The notes beneath the pieces were generated by a model. It was not told where the DNA came from, ran no database searches, and was given only the letters and a program-made list of their open reading frames with translations. The position numbers and the translations under genes are program-made. A stretch of 12,437 nt of DNA from Armatimonadota bacterium (GTDB taxonomy: Bacteria > Sysuimicrobiota > Sysuimicrobiia > Sysuimicrobiales > VGFF01), in the NCBI GenBank assembly GCA_016868955.1, contig VGFF01000063.1:1-12437 (forward strand). The letters run 5' to 3'. This document shows, piece by piece, positions 6,663 through 12,437 of the stretch (position 1 is its first letter; every line of letters begins with the position of its first letter).

Positions 6663-7010
6663 CTAGTAGCGGCGACCGCCCCCGAATCCGCCTCGGTTGC
6701 CGCCGCCGCCGGAGCGGCCGCCGCCGCCGAACCCGCCGGACCGACCGCCGCCGAAGCCGCCCTCCTTGGGCCGCGCTTCGTTGACCGTGATGTTGCGCCC
6801 TTCGATCTCACGGCCGTTGCAGGCCGCGATCGCCGCTTGCGCTTCCTGATCCGTGCTCATCTCGACGAAACCGAACCCCTTGGACCGGCCGGTGTCGCGG
6901 TCCGTGATCACGTCCGCGGAGACCACCGTGCCGTGCGGCGCGAACAACTGCTGCAAGTCGTCGTTCGCTACCCCATACGCTAGATTGCCAACGTACAATT
7001 TCTTCCCCAA
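6663..7010 (-). CDS. Glycine-rich RRM RNA-binding protein
   Basis: 115 residues: one RNA-recognition motif (about 3-80) and an arginine/glycine-rich tail (84-115). RNP2 is LYVGNL (5-10) and RNP1 is KGFGFVEM (44-51) with the RNA-stacking aromatics. The RRM is followed by repeated GGFGGGRSGG-type units ending RRY. Bacterial proteins of this kind bind single-stranded RNA and are often cold-inducible; the tail usually modulates RNA binding or clustering. I place the start at the TTG at 7010 because the protein then opens (M)GKKLYVGNL exactly as homologues do, with a GGGGGT purine tract upstream. The frame stays open much further upstream, but that part is arginine-rich, repeats nothing known and looks like read-through of non-coding sequence. 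The 247 bp upstream, to the NAT stop, hold no gene; a CATACT at 7071-7076 (minus) is a weak -10 candidate. Confidence 0.9.
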   Translation of the reverse strand: MGKKLYVGNLAYGVANDDLQQLFAPHGTVVSADVITDRDTGRSKGFGFVEMSTDQEAQAAIAACNGREIEGRNITVNEARPKEGGFGGGRSGGFGGGGRSGGGGNRGGFGGGRRY

Positions 7011-7257
7011 TCGGGCACCCCCAGAAGTCTTACCACGCGAGGCGCCGATTTCCCGAGTCACCTCTCGCCCAGTATGCCGCATCTCAGGCAATTTCGCGAA
7101 CGATTTCGGCAGCCGACATCGGTCGTTCGCCTGGTCCGGCGTCGGTCCAGCGGTTCCGGGGCGGCGTGACGAGCCCCGCAGCCGTGGCCCCGATCCCGCC
7201 GACCGACTGCTTCCGGGTCTCGGCGCGACGGCGGCGCGGATTTCGCGGGCGGACACC

Positions 7258-8169
7258 CTACCAGGGGCGTTTCCGTCGCGAAGGCGGCACGTTTGTCGCC
7301 TGCGGCGGTTTCGGCCCGACGGGCGGCGCCACCGCCGCCTCGGCGCCGCCGCAGGCGCTCCACCGATCGACGATCGCATCCGAGAATCCGAAGTCCGATC
7401 GCAGGCACGCCGGTATCTCCTCCGCGCGCAAGTCACGGCGGTCGAGGCCGGCCGGCGTCTTCTCGAATCGCGTCGCTCCGGCGAAGACAATCATCCGCGC
7501 CGCGCCGCCGCGCCGCGCGTAGATCAGCTGATTGAACGGGCTGCTCTGCCGCGACGCCTCGTAACGTTCCGCGTAGAAGGCGTGGTCCACCGCGCTGGGA
7601 AAGATGCGGCACGGAACGTGGCGCTCGTTCTGCGGCGCCTGAACCCACAGCAGGTGCGCATCATCGACCGGCTCGACTTCGGCAGCCACGATGCCGTCGC
7701 CGGAGGCGACGATTCCCTAATCGAGCGGCAGCGGCGCGTTCGTCAGCATGGAAGAGTCGACGACCCAGTCCCGGTTCGCCAAACGCACCTTCACGCTGCC
7801 GTGATTCGGCGAGCCGATATCGTGCATGCTACCCGCGACACGGCGCGCATCGAAGTCGAGCGCGCGCAGCAGCGCGTGCAACGCGTTGCTCGCCGGCCAG
7901 CAGGTGCCGCCGGCACTGTGGGCGAGCCATTCCTCGAAGAAGTCTTCGGCGGAGGCGCCCGGCAACGGCCCGGCCGGCTCCGTGCGCAGCGCGACGAGCT
8001 TGCGGATGTTGTCGAACGTTACGTGACGGCACCATGCCGCGTAGACGGCCCGCAGTCCGTCCAGGTCGCGCGTCTGGCGGCGTGAGAACCCCTCGGATAG
8101 CCCCAACCGCCCGCGGACCCGATCGCGCCGCGTGCCCGGCAGCGGTCGCGCGTCTGCGCCCGATGTCAC
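7258..8169 (-). pseudogene. nat: Arylamine N-acetyltransferase family gene interrupted by an in-frame TAG
   Basis: From the GTG at 8169 the minus strand reads 150 residues with clear NAT features: VTFDNIRKLVALR (50-62, the P/V-FxN region), GGTCW with the acetyl-accepting Cys90, NHGSVKV with His123, and WVVDSSMLT with Asp138. The His-to-Asp spacing (15) matches the family. A TAG at 7717-7719 then ends the frame after PLPLD. The same frame continues without shift for 152 more codons to a TAG at 7258. That continuation has NAT-like third-domain content, including RYEASRQSSPFNQLIYARR and a late SDFGFSDAIVDRW resembling the family's C-terminal FG motif. So a single codon breaks an otherwise full-length gene. 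The truncated protein would keep the triad but lose the domain that closes the CoA site. It may be a recent pseudogene or a sequencing error. A TTG at 8229 is in frame but lies in the preceding terminator's T-tract, so GTG 8169 is preferred; its ribosome-binding site is weak. Confidence 0.75.
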
Positions 8170-8220
8170 GACTCGGCGTTCCCGCCCGGCGCCGCCTGCC
8201 CGTTGGGACCGCACGGCGCG

Positions 8221-8259
8221 CCCAAACAAAGACGACCGGAGAGGATGTCTCCGATCGTC
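8221..8259 (-). terminator. Intrinsic terminator downstream of the FmdB-type gene
   Basis: On the minus strand GACGA-T-CGGAGA, loop CATCC, TCTCCG-G-TCGTC forms a 12-position stem with a single internal mismatch (arms 8231-8242 and 8248-8259). It is followed by TTTGTTT (8230-8224). It lies about 49 bp past the fmdB-like stop and before the NAT start, so the NAT gene is probably outside the fmdB/peptidase transcription unit. Confidence 0.8.
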
Positions 8260-8307
8260 CGAAACGCGCTCCTCTGCGCCATCGCGGCGCCTACGGCAAG
8301 CGTAGCG

Positions 8308-8538
8308 CTAGTGGATGCCGCAGCCGCCGTGACCGCACCCGCACACCCCGCCGGCGCGCGGCGCCGGCGCGTAGTTCGTCCCCGCGCTCGCGCCGTTGGC
8401 CGACATGAATTGGATCGTCGCCGGGACCTTGCGCGTGTGCGTGCCGCAGTCCGGGCAATCGGGGGCGTCCGCGCCCATGGCCGTCAGCTTCTCGAACTTC
8501 GTCTCGCAGTCGGGGCACTGGTACACGTAGATCGGCAT
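8308..8538 (-). CDS. FmdB-family small zinc-ribbon protein
   Basis: 76 residues, beginning MPIYVYQCPDCETKFEKL, the standard opening of FmdB/CxxC_CxxC_SSSS regulatory proteins. A zinc ribbon is formed by C8-x2-C11 and C28-x2-C31. The family was named from a putative regulator near formamidase genes; the true role is mostly unknown, though association with amidase loci is recurrent and fits the hydrolase neighbours here. After the ribbon comes a Ser/Ala/Pro linker and an unusual Cys/His-rich end, CGCGHGGCGIH (66-76), which could hold a second metal. A GAGGAG ribosome-binding site stands 5 nt before the ATG. It follows the metallopeptidase gene by 78 bp on the same strand and is closed by a terminator. 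Confidence 0.9.
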   Translation of the reverse strand: MPIYVYQCPDCETKFEKLTAMGADAPDCPDCGTHTRKVPATIQFMSANGASAGTNYAPAPRAGGVCGCGHGGCGIH

Positions 8539-8616
8539 CTCGGCTCCTCGTCGCTTCGCCTGTCGTCCTACCTAGCGCAAGAATATCACGCGGGCCGTCG
8601 GCGCGCGGACGGCCGG

Positions 8617-10155
8617 CTACCCGTCGGGCAACGGCTGCGTCATCTCGGCCGCGAGGTCATCGTAGGATAGCGCCCGCCCCGTGCATCGGCGCACCTTCTC
8701 CAGCCAGGCGACAGAGTTGCCGGGCTCCCAGTAGTGCTTGCGCAGGTGCGCGACAACCTCGGGGCGGCCGAAGACCGGCGGGAACGTCCGGCGCAGGTAC
8801 GCGTGCGTTTGGGTCGAGATCAAATCGGCGATGAAGTAGCTTTGCATCTGCATCGCGCGCACCCAGCGCGGCGTCGCCGCGAACGGCCGCGGCCACGCCG
8901 CGCAACCGAGGAACCGCGCCGTCGTCCGCCCGTAGACCTCGTCGAGGTTCGCGGACGGATCGTCCCAGACCGCCAGCTCGGCGAGCACGTCGGTACAGAT
9001 GCGGCGGTGGCGGTACATCCAGGGCAGGCGCCGCGTCCGGCGGTAGCGCGCGATCTCGTCGTCGGGTACGCCGCTGCGCCGCAGCCAGCTCGGGTAGTGG
9101 ACGAACAGCGCCCACAGCTGCGCCATGCCCTCCGAGAACATCGACGACTCGCGGCGCAGCGAATACGGCTGGTGGTTGTGCCAATCGTGCAGGGCGTGGC
9201 CGTACTCGTGATAGGCGGTGTGGTAGTAGATGAGGCCGTCGCCGCGATTCGTCAGGATGCGCAGATCGTCTTGGGTGATCCGCGTCCACTCGCCGCCGTA
9301 GGGACTGTCGTACCAGAAGATGCGGATGCCGAGCTCGCGCGCCGGCAAGCACAGCGCCTCGGCGCAGTTCAGCGTGTTGTCGATGAGCCGGTCGGCCGGG
9401 AACAGCTCGGCGCGCGGCCAGGGATCGCGATCGTACAGGTACTGCACGTCCCACGGCTCGACCGCCTCGATGCCGGCGGCGTCGGCCTGCGATCGCAGGT
9501 ACGATGCGTACTCTGGGCCGGTCGTCGTCTCCATCTGGTGGACGAGACCGGTGAGCCACTCCCGCGTGACGCCGTCGATCTTCAGCCGCAGGTCGCCGTA
9601 CGTCGCGTGACCGAGCGCGCGCGCCGCGTCGTTGCGCAGATAGAACATCTCGCGCGTCGGAGCGTCAAGCAGCGCGCCGAGCGCGGCCACGCTCTCCCAA
9701 GCCCGCTGCCGCAATCCGCGATCGGGCTCGCCGCGCAGGATCGCGGTCATCCGCGTGTACGAAAGATCGTCGCCGTCCAGGGTCGGACGCCACGACATGT
9801 ATAGGTCGGCGATCTCGCGGAGCGCGCAGCGCAGCTCGTTGCCTTGGTCGATGCGCGCGAGGGTGAACGCGTTGTCGAGAACGTGGACCGAGCGCCGCAG
9901 GAGAGGATCGGACGCCAGGTCGCGGCCGCGTCGAAGCCGGTCATGATGCAGTTCCGAGTAGACGTCGTCGAGCGCGGCGTCAATCGCTTCGGGGGGAGGG
10001 CCGTCGTAGGGCTCGCCGCGCTTGCGCGACCAGTCGAGCCTCGCGCGGGCAGCGCCGATAGCCTCGAGACGCCGATCCAGTGCCTCGAGGAAGGAACGCA
10101 GTTCCGCCTCGGTACGGACGGCGTCCGGCACGGCATCGAACGAGAACCAAGACAA
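8617..10155 (-). CDS. HExxH zinc metallopeptidase, M3/M2-like
   Basis: 512 residues, mostly helical in composition, no signal peptide, so probably cytoplasmic. The zinc motif HEYGHALH is at 316-323: H316 and H320 are ligands and E317 the general base. FSEGMAQLW (340-348) supplies the likely third ligand E342, 26 residues after H316. EMFYLRNDAARALGHATYGD (169-188) resembles the stretch before the active site in M2/M3 oligopeptidases, and IYYHTAYHEYGH matches the approach to the zinc helix. These gluzincins cut short peptides rather than folded proteins. The protein is shorter than classical M3 enzymes (about 600-700), nearer the bacterial M2-like and PepF size, so I do not assign the subfamily. 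The start is TTG at 10155, fixed by a strong GGAGGAA site. It follows hyuB by 54 bp on the same strand. Confidence 0.82.
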   Translation of the reverse strand: MSWFSFDAVPDAVRTEAELRSFLEALDRRLEAIGAARARLDWSRKRGEPYDGPPPEAIDAALDDVYSELHHDRLRRGRDLASDPLLRRSVHVLDNAFTLARIDQGNELRCALREIADLYMSWRPTLDGDDLSYTRMTAILRGEPDRGLRQRAWESVAALGALLDAPTREMFYLRNDAARALGHATYGDLRLKIDGVTREWLTGLVHQMETTTGPEYASYLRSQADAAGIEAVEPWDVQYLYDRDPWPRAELFPADRLIDNTLNCAEALCLPARELGIRIFWYDSPYGGEWTRITQDDLRILTNRGDGLIYYHTAYHEYGHALHDWHNHQPYSLRRESSMFSEGMAQLWALFVHYPSWLRRSGVPDDEIARYRRTRRLPWMYRHRRICTDVLAELAVWDDPSANLDEVYGRTTARFLGCAAWPRPFAATPRWVRAMQMQSYFIADLISTQTHAYLRRTFPPVFGRPEVVAHLRKHYWEPGNSVAWLEKVRRCTGRALSYDDLAAEMTQPLPDG

Positions 10156-10161
10156 CGCGGA

Positions 10162-10168
10162 TTCCTCC
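10162..10168 (-). promoter_or_regulatory. Ribosome-binding site fixing a TTG start for the metallopeptidase
   Basis: GGAGGAA on the minus strand ends 6 nt before the TTG at 10155. The next possible start, a GTG at 10131, has no comparable site, so TTG is the better start. Confidence 0.7.
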
Positions 10169-10209
10169 GGGCGCGTGGATCGGCGCGGAACCTCCGGGCG
10201 GCGCGCGCG

Positions 10210-11874
10210 TCAGGCGCGCTCGAACTTGATTCCGTAGACCTCTTCCGCTTCCTTCAAGGAGACGAAGCCGAGCGCGACGTCCTCGCGCACGCGCTCCGGA
10301 TCCCGCTCCTTGGGGTCGCCGAAGCCGCCGCCGCCGGGCACGTGGATGACGCAGACGTCGCCCGGCTTGAATTCCAGCGCCGGGAAGCGATCGAGCTTCT
10401 CGCCGTTCAGCCACACCGCGCCGAGCCGCCCGGGATGGCCGCCGAGCAAGCCCGGGGCCGGGTAGACGATGAGATCCGGACGGATCGTCATCGTGATCGG
10501 CTCCTGAGCCGTGCAGCGCAAGATGATCTCCTGACCGAGCCCGCCACGGCGCTTGCCGGGGCCGCCGGAGTCGGCGAGCAGCACCTTGCGCTCCATGACG
10601 ACTGGGCACTGCAGCTCCATGATCTCCGTCGGGGTCAGCGTGCTGTTGTGCGGGTACGCGACGGGCGGCCAGCCGTCGACCTCGGCCATCGCGCCGAGGC
10701 CGCCGTGCGGCAGCACGTGCACGGAAAACGTTCCGTAGCGCGGATCGGAGCCGGCGAACCGGTATGGGAAGATACCGCCGGCGGCGGCAATCGCTTCCTT
10801 GGGCATCAAGGGCGCCAGCGCGCCGAAGATCAACGGCGGAATGTGCTTACCGATCTTCGCGCGCGCCCGCACCGGCGCCGGGAACTTGCAATTGAGCACG
10901 GACCCTTCCGGCACCGTCACGCGAAGCGGCCGCACGAGCCCCTCGTTGTTCGGGATGCGCGGCGTCAGCATGCACTTCACCGGGTAGACGGTGTTGGAGA
11001 ACGTCATGTTGTACGACGAGTTGATCGCGGCGTTGCGCTGCTGCGGCGAGGTGCCCTCGAAGTCGAAGTAGATCTCGCCGCCGCGGATCTCCGTACGCAG
11101 CTTCAAGATGACCGGCTCGAAGTATCCGTCGCACAGCTCCTCGGTGTGCGTGACGCCGTCGGGCAGCGCCTCGATCGCTCGCCGCAGGGCCGATTCGGAC
11201 CGCGTGATGATCTCGTGCGACAGGCCGTCGAGGTCCGGCAGATCGTAGTCGTTGAGGAACTCCTGGATGCGCGGGATGCCCATGCGGTGCGTGCCGACGA
11301 TCGCGAGCAGGTCGCCCATGACCATGTCGGGAACGCGGCAGTTCGACGCGATGAACTCGTGGATGAATTCGACCGGCTCGCCCTCTCGGAAGAAGAACGT
11401 CGGCGTGACGCGCGTGCCTTCCGTGAACAGGTCGACCGCCTCCAGGTCGCCGCGGTGGCCGCCGACGTCCGTCACGTGCGCGGTCGTACCGATGAACGCG
11501 ACGATGCGCCCGCGGTGGAAGACCGGCGAGATGAGCTTGTAGTCGGGCAGGTGGCCGCTGCCGATCCACGGGTCGTTCGTGATCAACACGTCGCCCGGCC
11601 GTAGCGTCTCCTTCGGGTAGCGCTTGAGCATGTGCCGCGTCGTGATCGGCAGCCGTGTCGAGAACCCGGGCGGGCTCCACTGCGCCTGCGCGATCGCCCA
11701 TCCGTCGGCGTCGGTCAGGACGCATCCGAAGTCGTGGCTCTCGCCGACGATCGTCGAGAACGACGTGCGGATCGTCGCCGTGTCGACCTCGTCGATGATG
11801 CTGATCAGGCGCTGCCATTGAATCTCGAGCGTAATCGGGTCGATCGCGCTCGCCTTGGCGCCGGTCCGGCTCAT
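10210..11874 (-). CDS. hyuB: Hydantoinase B / N-methylhydantoinase beta-subunit family protein
   Basis: 554 residues, the full length of the HyuB family (PF02538 type). It opens IDPITLEIQWQRLISIIDEV (11-30), the family start, followed by GESHDFGCVLTDADG (44-58), TNDPWIGSGHLPDYKLISPV (99-118) and AHVTDVGGHRGD (132-143). Near the C-terminus are GGPGKRRGGLG (437-447) and PGGGGFGDPKERDPE (513-527), both family hallmarks. HyuB normally pairs with HyuA for ATP-dependent opening of hydantoins or 5-oxoproline; relatives form acetone and acetophenone carboxylases. No hyuA is next to it on either side in the window. It may lie beyond the right edge, above the deacylase gene. The ATG at 11874 shares ATGA with the stop of the upstream deacylase gene, so translation is probably coupled. 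I rejected a longer in-frame start further upstream because it would run through the deacylase gene. Confidence 0.93.
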   Translation of the reverse strand: MSRTGAKASAIDPITLEIQWQRLISIIDEVDTATIRTSFSTIVGESHDFGCVLTDADGWAIAQAQWSPPGFSTRLPITTRHMLKRYPKETLRPGDVLITNDPWIGSGHLPDYKLISPVFHRGRIVAFIGTTAHVTDVGGHRGDLEAVDLFTEGTRVTPTFFFREGEPVEFIHEFIASNCRVPDMVMGDLLAIVGTHRMGIPRIQEFLNDYDLPDLDGLSHEIITRSESALRRAIEALPDGVTHTEELCDGYFEPVILKLRTEIRGGEIYFDFEGTSPQQRNAAINSSYNMTFSNTVYPVKCMLTPRIPNNEGLVRPLRVTVPEGSVLNCKFPAPVRARAKIGKHIPPLIFGALAPLMPKEAIAAAGGIFPYRFAGSDPRYGTFSVHVLPHGGLGAMAEVDGWPPVAYPHNSTLTPTEIMELQCPVVMERKVLLADSGGPGKRRGGLGQEIILRCTAQEPITMTIRPDLIVYPAPGLLGGHPGRLGAVWLNGEKLDRFPALEFKPGDVCVIHVPGGGGFGDPKERDPERVREDVALGFVSLKEAEEVYGIKFERA

Positions 11875-12437
11875 GCGTTCGTCCTCTCCCAGATGATGGA
11901 ATCGGTGTCGGCGACGTGGATCACGTAGCTGCCGGGGTTCATCGGCACGCGCACTCGGCGGCTGATGATGATGCCGTTGACGGGCGACCGGCACTCCTCG
12001 ACGACCTCGCTCGTCACCGGATCGACGAGGCGGCCGACGATCTCGTCCTTCTTCACGTGCGTGCCGAGCTGGATGTGCGGCTCCGGCTGGTAGAATCCGC
12101 CGCACTGCGCGCGATACACGACGTAGTTCGTGACCATGATCTGCTTCTTCGGCAGCACCGGCGCGCCGTCGATCATGTTCAGCGCCTTGAAGACGTTCAG
12201 GGAGCACTCCACGCCCTGATCCAAGGTCGGATCGAGCGAGTGGCCGCCGCCGCATTCGGCGACGATCGGGACGATGCCGTTGAGCATGCAGCTGCCGGAC
12301 AGCATCGCCGGATTGACCGGGCCGGGCCGCCACCACGTGACCTGGGCGCCGAACGCGATCGCCAGCTCGCGGATGCGTTCGTTCATCGCCCGCATCTTCT
12401 CGACTGTAAGTCCCGCCGGCACCGCCGCGCCGCCCGC
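11871..12437 (-). CDS. AspA/AstE-type (succinylglutamate desuccinylase/aspartoacylase) deacylase, C-terminal part
   Basis: The last 188 residues of a protein whose beginning lies beyond the window. The frame is open to the edge, and family members are about 300-350 residues, so roughly half is missing. Visible features: PIVAECGGG (57-65) with the likely catalytic Glu61 of the carboxypeptidase-like core; DQGVECSLNVFKAL (73-86); and NYVVYRAQCGGFYQPEP (104-120). A C-terminal beta domain follows, with LGTHVKKDEIVGRLVDP (124-140), SPVNGII (151-157) and NPGSYVIHV (167-175). Such zinc enzymes remove acyl groups from N-acylated amino acids or diamines such as N-acetyl-diaminobutyrate and N-succinylglutamate. 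The zinc-binding His and Glu are outside the window. It overlaps the hyuB start by 4 bp. The substrate cannot be told. Confidence 0.87.
   Translation of the reverse strand, partial: AGGAAVPAGLTVEKMRAMNERIRELAIAFGAQVTWWRPGPVNPAMLSGSCMLNGIVPIVAECGGGHSLDPTLDQGVECSLNVFKALNMIDGAPVLPKKQIMVTNYVVYRAQCGGFYQPEPHIQLGTHVKKDEIVGRLVDPVTSEVVEECRSPVNGIIISRRVRVPMNPGSYVIHVADTDSIIWERTNA

Noticed and set aside
7011..7490. N-terminal extension of the RRM protein
   Set aside because: The extension is Arg-rich, overlaps the NAT 3' end and has no homologous counterpart. The family begins at GKKLYVGNL.
7717..7719. Programmed amber read-through or pyrrolysine at the NAT TAG
   Set aside because: TAG is the normal and commonest stop in this window and no special downstream structure is evident. 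Mutation or sequencing error is simpler.
6853..8085. Open frame of 410 codons on the plus strand across the RRM and NAT region
   Set aside because: It runs antisense to two recognisable genes, has Arg-rich composition and no domain. Its length reflects GC-rich codon shadows and does not argue against the NAT reading.
9844..11604. Open frame of 586 codons on the plus strand, antisense to hyuB and the metallopeptidase
   Set aside because: Low-complexity Arg/Asp/Val composition, no motifs, and it spans two real genes on the other strand. A shadow frame.
11875..12336. Longer N-terminus for hyuB continuing in frame up to 12336
   Set aside because: The extra 154 residues are Arg-rich and overlap the deacylase gene entirely. 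The ATG at 11874 begins the conserved family sequence and forms an ATGA overlap.

Overview
High-GC bacterial chromosomal sequence, densely coded, with protein genes only; no rRNA, tRNA or CRISPR was seen. Arginine/alanine-rich proteins, frequent GTG and TTG starts, and a stop-codon set of TAG (8 genes) and TGA (3 genes) with no TAA suggest a GC-rich soil-type or uncultivated lineage. I cannot name the phylum from this window.

Layout. The left edge (1-116) is the end of an IS3-family insertion sequence, cut by the window, with the first 22 codons of its OrfA transposase. Next come two minus-strand ABC permeases of the dipeptide/oligopeptide type (DppB then DppC, overlapping by 8 bp). They are divergent from a plus-strand M20-family metallohydrolase homologue across a 134-bp region holding an 8-bp direct repeat. 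A minus-strand typA/bipA GTPase gene follows. It is divergent from a plus-strand fusion of a KDPG-aldolase-like barrel and a VOC (glyoxalase) domain, which ends at a strong compound hairpin terminator. The minus strand then carries, from left to right, a glycine-rich RRM RNA-binding protein gene, an arylamine N-acetyltransferase gene broken by one in-frame TAG, a terminator, an FmdB-type zinc-ribbon gene, an HExxH metallopeptidase, hydantoinase B (hyuB), and the C-terminal half of an AspA/AstE-type deacylase cut by the right edge.

How the genes may work together. The deacylase-hyuB pair (ATGA overlap) followed by the peptidase reads as one minus-strand transcription unit in which N-acyl, cyclic amide or peptide substrates could be opened. 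Together with the peptide-type permeases and the M20 homologue this suggests an amide/peptide scavenging locus, but that link is inference. The ABC ATPases, the solute-binding protein and hyuA are not in the window.

The most unusual points are: the M20 homologue lacks several canonical metal ligands; the aldolase-VOC fusion lacks the Schiff-base lysine; the NAT gene is interrupted by a single in-frame amber codon just after its intact Cys-His-Asp triad; and typA may be read from a leaderless transcript.
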